From Rhizobium leguminosarum bv. trifolii WSM2297 (GTDB taxonomy: Bacteria > Pseudomonadota > Alphaproteobacteria > Rhizobiales > Rhizobiaceae), in the NCBI RefSeq assembly GCF_000271845.1, contig NZ_JH719393.1:124001-188000 (forward strand): a stretch of 64,000 bases of DNA. Reading direction: 5' to 3'. Position numbers and translations under genes: made by a program. This document shows positions 1 through 8,732 of the stretch, in pieces; positions within the stretch are counted from its first letter, which is position 1, and every line of letters begins with the position of its first letter. The notes beneath the pieces were generated by a model. That model saw nothing but the letters and a program-made list of their open reading frames with translations. It did no database searches and was not told the DNA's origin.

Positions 1-1158
1 ATCGTCAATCCCTCGCTTGCGCCGCGGCCTGTGAGCGCCACACTTGCCGACGGCACGGTAGTTGCGGCCGCCGATATCGTCGCCCCTCTGTCCGTTGCGG
101 TCTTCGACAGGCAGGCGCTGCAGCCGGCGGGCGGATTGAACGCAAGCCCCGACCGCCTCGAAAACGACCATCTGAGCGTCGTGATCGGAAAGGACGGGGC
201 GGTTGCCAGCCTGATTCACAAGGCGACGGGCCGTGAAGCGGTCGACGGTTCGGCAAACCAGCTCTGGGTCTATCCGGCCGACAAGCCGCGCAATTGGGAC
301 GCCTGGGATATCGATGCCGATTATGACGAAAAGGCCATCCGTCTCGAGGCGCCGGAAAGCATCTCTCTCATCGAAAGCGGCCCGCACCGCGCGGCGATCC
401 GCGTCGTCCATCGATACCGTAATTCGAGCGTCACGCAGACCTATGTGCTCAGTGCCAACGCCCGCCGGCTCGACATCGAGACGACGATCGACTGGCATGA
501 CCGCCGCACCCTGCTGCGCACCCTGAACCCGGTCGATGTCAGAGCCCGAAAGGCGACGTTCGAATGCGCCTTCGGCATCGTCGAGCGGGCAACGCACACG
601 AACACTTCCTGGGAGCAGGCAATGTTCGAGGCTGTCGCCCATCGATTCGTCGATTTCAGCGAGCCGGGTTTCGGCGTTGCGCTCCTCAACAATGCCAAAT
701 ACGGCCATAGCGCCCGCGGCAATGTGATCGGCATGAGCCTGGTGCGCGGGCCGATCTATCCGGATCCGCTGGCCGACGAAGGCGAGCAGAGCTTCACCTA
801 TGCGCTGATGCCGCATGAAGGCGCCTGGCATGAAGGCGGCGTGCTTGATGAGGCGATCGATCTCAATCAGCCGCTTGTCGCGGCGGAAGCCAAGGGCCTT
901 TCCACGGGCGCTTTCGCGCCGCTCGCCGTCAACGGTACTCCCGTCGCCTTTTCTGGCCTGAAACCGGCGGAAGAGGGCGACGGCCTCATACTGCGTCTTT
1001 ACGAACCGGCCGGCCGGCGCGGCCGCCTATCCCTTGCCCTGCCCTCGGGATGGAGGGCATCGCAGCCGCTCAACATTCTCGAAGAGCCGATGGAGCGGAG
1101 AGGTCCTGCCGACATCATGCCATTTGAGATCCTGACCTGGAAGTTGCAGAAGGCCTGA
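1..1158 (+). CDS. Alpha-mannosidase (GH38), C-terminal part, gene cut by window start
   Basis: The reading frame is already open at base 1, so only the last 385 residues are present. They match the C-terminal beta-sandwich half of glycoside hydrolase family 38 alpha-mannosidases, with recognisable stretches NQLWVYPADKPRNWDAWD, TTIDWHDR and FGVALLNNAKYG. The GH38 catalytic domain, which carries the nucleophile and the metal site, lies upstream of the window, so activity cannot be judged. Family members hydrolyse terminal alpha-mannosides, in bacteria usually on imported oligosaccharides. The gene ends convergently with the LysR gene, and a strong hairpin separates them. Family call is firm; substrate is unknown. 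Confidence 0.85.
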   Translation: MVNPSLAPRPVSATLADGTVVAAADIVAPLSVAVFDRQALQPAGGLNASPDRLENDHLSVVIGKDGAVASLIHKATGREAVDGSANQLWVYPADKPRNWDAWDIDADYDEKAIRLEAPESISLIESGPHRAAIRVVHRYRNSSVTQTYVLSANARRLDIETTIDWHDRRTLLRTLNPVDVRARKATFECAFGIVERATHTNTSWEQAMFEAVAHRFVDFSEPGFGVALLNNAKYGHSARGNVIGMSLVRGPIYPDPLADEGEQSFTYALMPHEGAWHEGGVLDEAIDLNQPLVAAEAKGLSTGAFAPLAVNGTPVAFSGLKPAEEGDGLILRLYEPAGRRGRLSLALPSGWRASQPLNILEEPMERRGPADIMPFEILTWKLQKA

Positions 1159-1167
1159 CGCCATCTA

Positions 1168-1195
1168 CGCCGAGGCGTAGTGATCCGCCTCGGCG
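1168..1195. terminator. Bidirectional hairpin between convergent genes
   Basis: A perfect 10-bp stem (CGCCGAGGCG at 1168-1177, CGCCTCGGCG at 1186-1195) with an 8-nt loop sits in the 73-bp gap between the mannosidase stop and the LysR stop. No clear T-tract follows on either side, so its terminator role is inferred from stem strength and convergent position. Confidence 0.5.
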
Positions 1196-1231
1196 CCAGT
1201 ATTCGACCAGCCGTTGGAGCGCCGTTGTGGA

Positions 1232-2155
1232 TCACTTTGAGGCGTTTGACGCCGGTCGAAACGCGCAGGATCGGGCCGCAAAGTTTTCGACCACGAAATC
1301 CACGAAAGTCCGGACTTTCGGTGAAAGCTGACGGTTGGATGGCCACACGAGAGAGAGCGAGCCGAAGGGCGCCATAAAGGCGGTGAGGACGGGGGTCAAA
1401 GTGCCGGCTCGGATGTGTAGCTCTGCGACATAGACGGGCAGATGCGCGAGCCCCAAACCATCCTGTGCCGCTCTCAGCCCTGCGTCGGTATTGTTGAAGG
1501 TCAGGCTTCTCGGCAAAAGCAGCCGCTCATATGGTGGGCGGAATGCCCATGGCGCGATGCGGCCGCTGGATGGATATTTGAAGTGAATGCAGGCGTGCCG
1601 AGTGAGTTCATCAGGCGTCTCGGGTCCTGCATGGCGCTCGAAATAATCGGGACTGCCGCAAATGACGAAATGCTGTTCGCCGAGATGGCGGGCGATCAGC
1701 CGTCCGTCGGCAAGCTCGCCGCTGCGCACGACGACATCCAGGCCCTCCGCGATGAGGTCTATGACCTTGTCTTCGAAATCGATGTCCAGTTCGATCTCCG
1801 GAAATCGCTCGGCAAAGATGGGCAGGATCGGCATCAGAAGATGATGCCCGACGATATGGGGAACACTGATCCGCAGGCGTCCCGTCGGGCGTTCCCGGCT
1901 TTGCAAGATGGTTGCCTCGGCGTCCTTCATGTCATCGATGATGTGTTTATAGCGCTCGTAGAGGACCGCTCCTTCCGCAGTCAGGCTGATGCTGCGCGTC
2001 GTGCGGTTGAAGAGCCGCACGCTCAGCCGGCTTTCGAGACGCGCGATCGCTTTTCCGATCGCGGAGGGCGAAACTCCAGAGATGCGCGCTGCTCCGACAT
2101 AGCTCTGCTGTTCGGCGGCGTAAACGAATGCAAAAACGCTTGCGAGGCTTTCCAC
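1232..2155 (-). CDS. LysR-family transcriptional regulator
   Basis: This 307-residue protein has the normal LysR length. Its N-terminal winged helix-turn-helix (about residues 1-60, including SYVGAARISGVSPSAIGKAI and RLFNRTTR) is followed by a substrate-binding domain (about 90-295) with the typical RLRISVPHIVGHHLLMPIL opening. It most resembles the CrgA/AaeR-like group. It is divergent from the alpha/beta hydrolase gene 157 bp away, so that hydrolase is the natural first candidate target. The effector cannot be told from sequence. Confidence 0.9.
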   Translation of the reverse strand: MESLASVFAFVYAAEQQSYVGAARISGVSPSAIGKAIARLESRLSVRLFNRTTRSISLTAEGAVLYERYKHIIDDMKDAEATILQSRERPTGRLRISVPHIVGHHLLMPILPIFAERFPEIELDIDFEDKVIDLIAEGLDVVVRSGELADGRLIARHLGEQHFVICGSPDYFERHAGPETPDELTRHACIHFKYPSSGRIAPWAFRPPYERLLLPRSLTFNNTDAGLRAAQDGLGLAHLPVYVAELHIRAGTLTPVLTAFMAPFGSLSLVWPSNRQLSPKVRTFVDFVVENFAARSCAFRPASNASK

Positions 2156-2312
2156 ACAGGCACCGGATTAGAGAAATTTTGTCCTTTATGTAAGGCCATA
2201 AGCAGCCATTGCTCAATATTGCGTAGGAAATATCCTTTGTTTTCGGAGCCGCAGATGTGGCGCGATGCGCCGCCGGCGAACGGTGTCTGCAAATATCAAA
2301 GGAATAAGTGGC

Positions 2313-3149
2313 ATGCGGGACTTTGCAAAAGAATTGCCCGAGCACACGGCAAAATACATCGGAGAGAACGACCTATTTCTGGAGGTCTTTGACGGGAACA
2401 ACAGTTCAGGACAGTTCGCCCGTCCGCCTCTGCTCTTCGTTCATGGCGCCTTCACCGGAAGCTGGATGTGGAGCAAGTACATTCCTCACTTCATATCCGC
2501 TGGATGGAATTCCTACTGTCTCAACTTGCGCGGCCACTACAAAAGCAGATCGGTCGATTTGACCAAGGTCGAATTTGAGGATTACCTGGCCGACATCCGG
2601 CAGGCGATCTTAGAAATCGTCGGGGAATGTGCAGTCCCACCTGTTGTGATCGGCTTCAGCATGGGAGGGATCCTCAGCCAGAAACTGGCGGAAAGCGTTA
2701 GGATTGCCGGGCTGGTGCTGATCGATTCCAGCATCTGCAGGGAAGTGCATGACGAGGTGCCGTATCCCACCATTGTCCCACCAACGCCCGGCCTCGTTGT
2801 GCCGGCGCCGGTGCGCGGCGAGCAAGGCAGCGTGGATGAAACGCTCGACGATATCGAATTCCAGCGGAAGTACCTGTCGATGGAATCAGCAAAGGCATTC
2901 GCTGCATTTTCCTTTCATTTCGGGGCGGAGGGGATTTCCATCGAAAGCGGGAAGATCACCTGCCCCAGCCTGGTCATCGCAGCCGTCAATACTGAGGCCG
3001 ATGATCGTCGCGGCCGGGCGACCGCGCGGCATATCGGCGGCGCGTACTTGGGTCTTCAGGGGACGACACATACGGGTTTGCTGGTAGGGCAACGCTATTG
3101 CGAGGTCGTAAGCCGCATCATGGCGTGGTTGGCGCGCTTTGAAGAATGA
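2313..3149 (+). CDS. Alpha/beta-fold hydrolase
   Basis: A 278-residue alpha/beta hydrolase. The oxyanion-side HG motif (LLFVHGAFTGSWMW, about residue 45), the nucleophile elbow GFSMGG with Ser116, and the C-terminal GTTHTG with His253 outline a complete catalytic site; the acidic residue is probably in the NTEADD segment. The start at 2313 is preferred over an in-frame upstream start at 2265 because AAAGGA lies about 9 bases before it. There is no signal peptide, so it is probably cytoplasmic. The family covers esterases, lactonases and C-C hydrolases, and the substrate is unknown. The divergent LysR gene is a likely regulator. Confidence 0.8.
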   Translation: MRDFAKELPEHTAKYIGENDLFLEVFDGNNSSGQFARPPLLFVHGAFTGSWMWSKYIPHFISAGWNSYCLNLRGHYKSRSVDLTKVEFEDYLADIRQAILEIVGECAVPPVVIGFSMGGILSQKLAESVRIAGLVLIDSSICREVHDEVPYPTIVPPTPGLVVPAPVRGEQGSVDETLDDIEFQRKYLSMESAKAFAAFSFHFGAEGISIESGKITCPSLVIAAVNTEADDRRGRATARHIGGAYLGLQGTTHTGLLVGQRYCEVVSRIMAWLARFEE

Positions 3150-3153
3150 TCCA

Positions 3154-3385
3154 TCAGCCCTTCAAACCGAGGCTCGCCAGCAGCCGGCCAACATAGGCTT
3201 CCATGCTGCCGACCATATCGACGCGAGCGGGATCGCGCAGCCAGAGCATCTGCAGGCCGTCCATCACGGCGATCAACCATCGCCTCGCCTTCGATCTTGG
3301 CGTCGATCGTGCCATCGGCGATCGCCCGTTCAAAGGTCGCGGCGACGTCGGTATGCATCGGGGTGGCGCGGACCAGATCTGCTAG
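3154..3385 (-). pseudogene. Fragment of a TetR-family gene (C-terminal part, frameshifted)
   Basis: This stretch is a near copy (by eye more than 90% identical) of the last 220 bp of the intact TetR gene at 4249-4881. It keeps its own stop codon, encoding an end SLGLKG instead of SLGLD. An 8-bp deletion near 3270, relative to the intact copy, breaks the frame. Nothing of the DNA-binding N-terminus is present. It looks like the remnant of a paralogous regulator gene rather than a simple tandem duplication, because the two C-terminal ends differ. Confidence 0.75.
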
Positions 3386-3553
3386 CGGACGAGGCGGCGT
3401 GCATCGCATACCTCGCGGAGGCTTTTCGAATACAACAATGAGCTGCTCGCTCATGGCATCAGCCGGATCTTTGGCCTCGCGAGTGCGATTCTCTTTATCC
3501 GCCAGCCTTCGAATTGACAGGGTCCCTGGCCGCTGCGTCGCGGGTGAAATTAG

Positions 3554-4010
3554 CTAGCGAATAATTTGAATACTATCAATATTGTCCGCCGACACTTCCA
3601 ATCCGTCGACAGGCTGCATTTCAAGATAGGCGATGCGGCCGGCCAACGTTTCGCCAGCCTGTTTGAGAAGATCGATGGAAGCCGAGCCGAGCAGCAGGAA
3701 CTGGCCCGCGCGCCGTCCGGCTCGGCGGTTGCGATCGATCAAACCACGCAGGCCCTGGAACACGTTCGGCAGACGGTGAACCTCATCGAGGATGACCAGT
3801 TTGTCGTCATGACTCGCGAGATAGAGCTCCGGGTCCGACAGCTTAGTCCGGTCTGCCTCCGATTCCAGATCGAGATAAATGGAGGGCCGGGTTTTGCCGA
3901 TATCGATGGCCAGCGTTGTCTTGCCAACCTGACGAGGGCCAAGCAGCGACAACGGCAGGGCTCTCATCAACAAGATCTAGGAGTTTGGCTTTTATTCTGC
4001 GCTCAATCAT
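3554..4010 (-). pseudogene. Broken AAA-type ATPase (DUF4143-family like)
   Basis: The frame carries a Walker A motif (GPRQVGKTT) and a Walker B motif (KLVILDEVHRL), typical of the AAA_14/DUF4143 ATPases that are normally near 400 residues. Only about 150 codons remain. The natural N-terminus (MIERRIKAKLLDLVDESPAV, starting at 4010) is in a different frame from the Walker A part; one extra base near 3947 explains the shift. The 3' part, including the DUF4143 domain, is missing after 3554, next to the TetR-gene fragment. Frameshift plus truncation make this a dead gene. These ATPases often occur in toxin/antitoxin-like or mobile contexts, but no partner is visible. Confidence 0.8.
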
Positions 4011-4248
4011 CCTTGCATTTATGGATCTTTATTCCAGAATTGCAAGGCGAGCGCCTTCCGGAAGTGACCCTGCGATTTTAATGTATTCCTTAGGGCGCTC
4101 TATCCGGGCGATTGCGACATATATCCACTGGCCGACAACGGACCCATCACCGGCTCACCGATGCGGCTCGGGTTCGCGGGCTAAGCGCAGTGCCGGCAGC
4201 CAGCCCTTCGTGCCACATCGGCTGAGGTGACGTCCCACAACGGATTGC

Positions 4249-4881
4249 TTAGTCTAAACCGAGGCTCGCCAGCAGCCGACCAACATAGGCTTCCATGCTG
4301 CCGACCATATCGAAGCGAGCGGGATCGCGCAGCCAGAGCATCTGCAGGCCGTCCATCACGGCGATTAACTCGGCCGCCATCGCCTCGCCGTCGATCTTGG
4401 CGTTGATCGTGCCATCGGCAATCGCCCGTTCGAATGTCGCGGCGACGTCGGTCTGCATCTGGGTGGCGCGGGCCAGAAACCAGGCTTTGGCGGGGTGGTC
4501 CTTCATCAGGCTTTCGGCATTCAGGATGGCGAAGGCCCTGACGACCTCGATCATTTCGGCGTTGCGGCGGAAGATCGCGACCATACCCTTGAGCAGGCCG
4601 CTGAGATCAGAGCGATAATGACCGATGAAATCAGCACTTTCGAGATCGCGTTGTGCGAGGATCGCCAGCAGCAGATCGACTTTTGTGGGAAAGTGGTGCA
4701 GCAGCCCGGGTAATGAAAGGCCGACATCGCGGGCGATATCGGCGATCGCAGCGTTTTGATAGCCATCCTCGGCAAAGCGCCGCATCGCCGCCGTAAGGAT
4801 TTCCGCGCGGCGGGTCTCGCCTTTGCGGGATCGGCGCCGTCGTTTCTCCTCTCCGGTCTTCTGTTCTGCCAATTCTGCCAT
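4249..4881 (-). CDS. TetR-family transcriptional regulator
   Basis: A 210-residue TetR repressor. The N-terminal HTH (about residues 25-70: TRRAEILTAAMRRFAEDGY, then VGLSLPGLLHHFPTKVDLLL) is complete, and the ligand-binding C-terminal domain is full length. A basic tail (EEKRRRRSRKGETRR) precedes the HTH. It is divergent from the GH3 beta-glucosidase gene with 144 bp between starts. A perfect palindrome in that gap (4983-4998) is the probable operator, so the protein likely represses the glucosidase gene and perhaps itself. A decayed relative of this gene lies at 3154-3385. Confidence 0.9.
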   Translation of the reverse strand: MAELAEQKTGEEKRRRRSRKGETRRAEILTAAMRRFAEDGYQNAAIADIARDVGLSLPGLLHHFPTKVDLLLAILAQRDLESADFIGHYRSDLSGLLKGMVAIFRRNAEMIEVVRAFAILNAESLMKDHPAKAWFLARATQMQTDVAATFERAIADGTINAKIDGEAMAAELIAVMDGLQMLWLRDPARFDMVGSMEAYVGRLLASLGLD

Positions 4882-4967
4882 CGTCTCTTATCTGCCTCCC
4901 GGAGCGCCGATCGGCGGGCCCTCGGCCGTTTTCCCATGCTCTCCATCCATACATCAGGCTTCCCCGA

Positions 4968-4998
4968 TTGACATCTTAAAAATACCGAGTAATCGGTA
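4968..4998 (+). promoter_or_regulatory. Putative glucosidase promoter with TetR palindromic operator
   Basis: TTGACA at 4968-4973 is a perfect -35 box. The 16-bp sequence at 4983-4998 (TACCGA, GTAA, TCGGTA) has perfect 6-bp inverted arms and overlaps the expected -10 position. Such short palindromes are typical TetR-family operators, and the site lies between the divergent TetR and GH3 genes. Repression of the glucosidase gene is inferred. Confidence 0.6.
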
Positions 4999-5025
4999 GG
5001 TTTAAGGATTTCTTGGGAGGTTTGC

Positions 5026-7509
5026 ATGATCGATTCCATTCTCGACCAGATGACGCTCGAGGAGCAGGTCTCACTGCTATCCGGCGCTGATTTCTGGACG
5101 ACCGTTCCCGTCGAGCGCCTCGGCGTGCCGAAGATCAAGGTGACGGACGGCCCGAACGGCGCGCGTGGCGCCGGTTCACTGGTTGCCGGCGTCAAGGCGA
5201 CCTGCTTTCCCGTCGGCATCGCGCTCGGTGCCACCTGGAATCCCGACCTCGTCGGCCAAATGGGCGCAGCCCTTGCGCGTCAGGCAAAGAGCAAGGGTGC
5301 CGCGGTGCTGCTCGCGCCGACGGTGAATATCCATCGTTCCGGCCTCAACGGCCGCAATTTCGAATGTTATTCCGAAGATCCGATGCTGACCGCCGAATTG
5401 GCCGTCGCCTATATCGCCGGCGTTCAGCGCGAGGGGATCGCGGCGACGATCAAGCACTTTGCCGGTAATGAATCCGAAATCGAGCGGCAGACCATGTCGT
5501 CCGATATCGACGAGCGGACGCTGCGTGAAATCTATCTGCCGCCCTTCGAACAGGCTGTGCGCCGCGCCGGCCTGATGGCCGTCATGTCCTCCTATAACCG
5601 CCTCAACGGCACCTATACGAGCGAGCACCACTGGCTGCTGACCAAGGTGCTGCGCGAGGAATGGGGTTTTGACGGTATCGTCATGTCGGACTGGTTCGGC
5701 TCGCATTCGACTGAAGAGACGATCAATGCCGGTCTCGATCTTGAAATGCCGGGCCCGGCGCGCGATCGCGGCGAGAAGCTGGTTGCGGCCGTGCGTGAGG
5801 GCAAGGTGGAGGCCGCCACGGTGCGGGCGGCGGCACGGCGCATGCTGCTGCTGCTCGAGCGGGTCGGCGCATTCGAGAATAAACCCGACCTCACCGAGCG
5901 GGCGATCGATCTGCCGGAAGACCGCGCGCTGATCCGGCGCCTCGGCGCGGAAGGCGCGGTGCTCCTCAAGAATGACGGCATCCTGCCGCTTGCCAAGACC
6001 TCGCTCGACCGCATTGCCGTCATCGGCCCCAATGCGGCAAGTGCGCGCGTGATGGGCGGCGGCAGTGCGCAGATCGCGGCGCATTATACGGTGAGCCCGC
6101 TCGACGGCATTCGCGCCGCGCTCTCCAATGCCAACAGCATCAGCCATGCCGTCGGCTGCCGCCACAACCGGCTGATCGATGTGTTCAAGGGAAAGATCAC
6201 GGTCGAATATTTCAAGGGCCGAGGCTGTGAGGGTCAGCCGCTTCATGTCGAGACCGTCGACAAGGGCGAGTTCTTCTGGTTCGAGCTGCCGTCGAACGAT
6301 CTTGACCCTGCCGATTTTTCGGCGAGGATGACCATGCAATTCGTGCCGGAGGAGAGCGGCGATCATGTCTTCGGCATGATCAATGCCGGCTTGGCGCGGC
6401 TCTTCGTCGACGGTGCGCTGACGGTCGACGGCCATGATGGCTGGACGCGCGGCGAAAACTATTTCGGCACCGCCAATGACGAACAACGCGGCGCGCTAGC
6501 GCTCGAAGCCGAACGGGCCTACGAGATCGCGGTCGAATATGAGCCGTCAATCGCGAGCGGGGCGGGGATCAACCTTATCGCCGTTCGGTTCGGTGTCGAA
6601 AAGCCGCTCGGCGAGGCCGATATCGAGGCTGCCGTCGAGACGGCCCGCAATGCCGATGTGGCGCTTCTCTTCGTCGGCCGTGACGGCGAATGGGACACCG
6701 AGGGGCTTGATTTGCCCGATATGCGACTTCCAGGGAGGCAGGAGGAACTGATCGAGCGGGTGGCTGCCGCCAACGCCAACACCGTCGTCGTGCTGCAGAC
6801 TGGCGGCCCCGTGGAAATGCCCTGGCTCGGCAAGGTCCGCGCCCTGCTGCAGATCTGGTATCCCGGCCAGGAACTCGGCAATGCCGTTGCCGATGTCTTG
6901 TTCGGCGATGTCGAACCGGGTGGACGCCTGCCGCAGACCTTCCCGAAGGCGCTAGCCGACAATTCCGCCATTTCAGATGATCCGGCCATCTATCCCGGCA
7001 AAGATGGGCATGTGCGTTATGCCGAAGGGGTCTTCGTCGGCTATCGTCATCACGATGCCCGCGCCGTCGAGCCGCTCTTCCCCTTCGGCTTCGGTCTTGG
7101 TTATACCCGCTTTAGCTGGGGCGAGCCGCGGCTATCGGCCGGCGAAATGGGACCTGAAGGTATCACTGTGAGCGTCGACCTGACCAATATCGGTGAACGG
7201 GCGGGGTCCGAACTGGTGCAGCTCTATGTGCGTTCGCCGAAGACCAAAGTGGAACGGCCTGACAAGGAACTGCGCGCCTTCGCAAAGCTTTCGCTGCAGC
7301 CTGGAGAGACCGGAACGGCGGTGATGAAGATCCTGCCGCGCGATCTCGCTTATTTCGATGTCGAGGCCAGCGCCTTCCGCGCCGAAGCCGGCGACTACCA
7401 ACTGGTCGTGGCGGCGAATGCGGCGGATATCAGGTTCATCATCGACCTGCCGTCGCCATCCGGTTATGTGCTTCCGCCTTCGCACCAAGCGACTAGCCTC
7501 ATCAGATAA
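5026..7509 (+). CDS. Beta-glucosidase, glycoside hydrolase family 3 with PA14 domain
   Basis: This 827-residue GH3 enzyme has the domain order (beta/alpha)8 barrel (about 1-290), alpha/beta sandwich split by an inserted PA14 domain (about 390-540), and a C-terminal fibronectin III-like domain (about 700-800). The nucleophile is Asp222 in VMSDWFG; the substrate-binding KHFAGNESE motif is also present. Size and architecture match Agrobacterium-type Cbg1 beta-glucosidases that cleave aryl-beta-glucosides such as coniferin or cello-oligosaccharides. GGGAGG lies about 6 bases before the ATG. There is no signal peptide, so imported glucosides are probably the substrates. The divergent TetR is the likely regulator. 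Confidence 0.93.
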   Translation: MIDSILDQMTLEEQVSLLSGADFWTTVPVERLGVPKIKVTDGPNGARGAGSLVAGVKATCFPVGIALGATWNPDLVGQMGAALARQAKSKGAAVLLAPTVNIHRSGLNGRNFECYSEDPMLTAELAVAYIAGVQREGIAATIKHFAGNESEIERQTMSSDIDERTLREIYLPPFEQAVRRAGLMAVMSSYNRLNGTYTSEHHWLLTKVLREEWGFDGIVMSDWFGSHSTEETINAGLDLEMPGPARDRGEKLVAAVREGKVEAATVRAAARRMLLLLERVGAFENKPDLTERAIDLPEDRALIRRLGAEGAVLLKNDGILPLAKTSLDRIAVIGPNAASARVMGGGSAQIAAHYTVSPLDGIRAALSNANSISHAVGCRHNRLIDVFKGKITVEYFKGRGCEGQPLHVETVDKGEFFWFELPSNDLDPADFSARMTMQFVPEESGDHVFGMINAGLARLFVDGALTVDGHDGWTRGENYFGTANDEQRGALALEAERAYEIAVEYEPSIASGAGINLIAVRFGVEKPLGEADIEAAVETARNADVALLFVGRDGEWDTEGLDLPDMRLPGRQEELIERVAAANANTVVVLQTGGPVEMPWLGKVRALLQIWYPGQELGNAVADVLFGDVEPGGRLPQTFPKALADNSAISDDPAIYPGKDGHVRYAEGVFVGYRHHDARAVEPLFPFGFGLGYTRFSWGEPRLSAGEMGPEGITVSVDLTNIGERAGSELVQLYVRSPKTKVERPDKELRAFAKLSLQPGETGTAVMKILPRDLAYFDVEASAFRAEAGDYQLVVAANAADIRFIIDLPSPSGYVLPPSHQATSLIR

Positions 7510-8039
7510 ACCGCTAGGCTGCTCGTCGCCATCGACAAGCCTCGCGCTCGACGAAGCAAGTCGAGCGCGACTGATCGCTGCACTTGAGTTTAAACGGCGC
7601 GAACCCTTGAAGCCATCCAGACACGCGCCCGCCGAAGTCCTTTCCCGAGGATGTCTGTCGGACCGTCCCCGCCATCCGAGGCTTTGAGCGCAACGAGGAT
7701 GTCGGCATAACGAACCGGAGACGGCACACCAGGCGGCTGCCGCAGTCCCGGAGCGGACTACACCGAATAGAAGGTGCGAGGCAGGCGCGCCTCGACGACA
7801 TTATCAATAATGGTCGTGGTAGTGCTTTTGCTGGTCATGAGAACGTCTTCCAAAACCTTCCACACAAGCGAAGGACATCTTCAGGCACCATCCGATTTAG
7901 GTGAAGGAAAACATCGTTCAAGCGGCCCTGAACCGTCCTTCGAGACAAAGGCAAATTTTTTTGAACCTCCTCTTGAATCGAAAATCACGCGAAACCAGAT
8001 GATTTTCGTCGGCAGCGCAAAGGCGGGCCGACCCGACCG
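7510..8039. other. 530-bp gap without a supportable gene
   Basis: Open frames here lack recognisable protein motifs and good ribosome sites. The 3' part (about 7960-8040) must hold the promoter for hsp20; a CTTGAA box near 7972 followed by CCAGAT resembles a weak heat-shock (RpoH-like) promoter, but the match is too poor to call. Confidence 0.4.
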
Positions 8040-8091
8040 GAGACGCGGTTTTGCCCGCGTCTCTCCATGTTGCTTTACGGAGGATATGGCT
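8040..8091 (+). promoter_or_regulatory. ROSE-type RNA thermometer in hsp20 leader
   Basis: A perfect 9-bp stem (8040-8048 with 8055-8063, loop TTTTGC) is followed by a weak hairpin in which TTGCT (8070-8074) faces the Shine-Dalgarno AGGAT (8081-8085). The U(U/C)GCU element paired to AGGA, with a G-G opposition inside the helix, is the hallmark of ROSE elements that block translation of rhizobial small heat shock genes at normal temperature and melt on heating. Position directly before an hsp20 start supports it. The upstream limit of the element is not defined and may reach about 8000. Confidence 0.75.
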
Positions 8092-8562
8092 ATGAGAAAC
8101 GAACTTGACTTCACACCCCTTTATCGGTCGAGCATCGGCTTCGACCGGGTGTTCAATCTCCTGAACAATGCGCAACGGCTGCAGACGCTCGAGACTTGGC
8201 CGCCCTATGACATCGTCAAGACCAGCGAAGACGACTATCGCATCGAGATGGCGGTTGCCGGTTTCGCCGAGGGCGACCTCGACATCGCCCAGGAGCGGAA
8301 CGTGCTTGTGGTAAAAGGCCAGAAGACCGAAGAAAAGGATGGCGAATACCTGCATCGGGGCATCGCCGGGCGTGCGTTTGAACGCCGCTTCGAACTCGCT
8401 GATCACGTCAGGGTCGAGAACGCGTCATTGACCAACAGTATTCTCGTGATCGCGCTGAAGCGTGAGGTGCCGGAAGCGATGAAGCCCCGCAAAATCGCCA
8501 TTGGAGACGGCTCCTTTCAGCAGACACCTCTGCAGATTGAAGCCGAGCGTCAGGTGGCTTAA
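8092..8562 (+). CDS. Small heat shock protein, Hsp20 family (IbpA-like)
   Basis: A 156-residue Hsp20 chaperone that binds unfolding proteins in the cytoplasm. The start MRNELDFTPLYRSSIGFDR is the usual rhizobial N-terminus. The alpha-crystallin domain runs from about residue 35 to 130 (PPYDIVK, MAVAGF, RAFERRFEL, LTNSILVIAL), and a short C-terminal tail has an I-A-I (IXI-type) motif used for oligomer assembly. ATG 8092 is chosen over the in-frame ATG at 8086 because GGAGG (8079-8083) has proper spacing only to 8092. The leader contains a ROSE thermometer, so heat control at translation is expected. Confidence 0.93.
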   Translation: MRNELDFTPLYRSSIGFDRVFNLLNNAQRLQTLETWPPYDIVKTSEDDYRIEMAVAGFAEGDLDIAQERNVLVVKGQKTEEKDGEYLHRGIAGRAFERRFELADHVRVENASLTNSILVIALKREVPEAMKPRKIAIGDGSFQQTPLQIEAERQVA

Positions 8563-8575
8563 GGAGCGCTTGTCG

Positions 8576-8713
8576 ATGAAGTCTCAGAAAAAGCCGTTTG
8601 CCGTCGAAATCAGGAAACGTCGCAGCAGAGCGAAAGACGCAGGAAAGCGAACGCTTTCAAAGCTGCTGGGCAAGCTTCGCCCCGGAATCGCAGTTCCGAT
8701 AACGCGATCCTAA
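8576..8713 (+). CDS. Small basic protein downstream of hsp20 (45 aa)
   Basis: A 45-codon ORF begins 13 bases after the hsp20 stop and has an excellent ribosome site (AAGGAG at 8561-8566, 9 bases before ATG). The peptide is strongly basic (KKPFAVEIRKRRSRAKDAGK). The N-terminal FAVEI-K-R pattern resembles the start of several short rhizobial proteins of unknown role, from memory and not checked. A stem-loop follows at 8733. It probably shares the hsp20 transcript and may be heat-induced. No function is assigned. Confidence 0.5.
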   Translation: MKSQKKPFAVEIRKRRSRAKDAGKRTLSKLLGKLRPGIAVPITRS

Positions 8714-8732
8714 GAACGGCCTTGACATTGTA

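Noticed and set aside
5176..6486. A 436-codon minus-strand frame opposite the GH3 gene
   Set aside because: His/Arg-rich antisense shadow in high-GC DNA. The beta-glucosidase frame has all catalytic and domain motifs.
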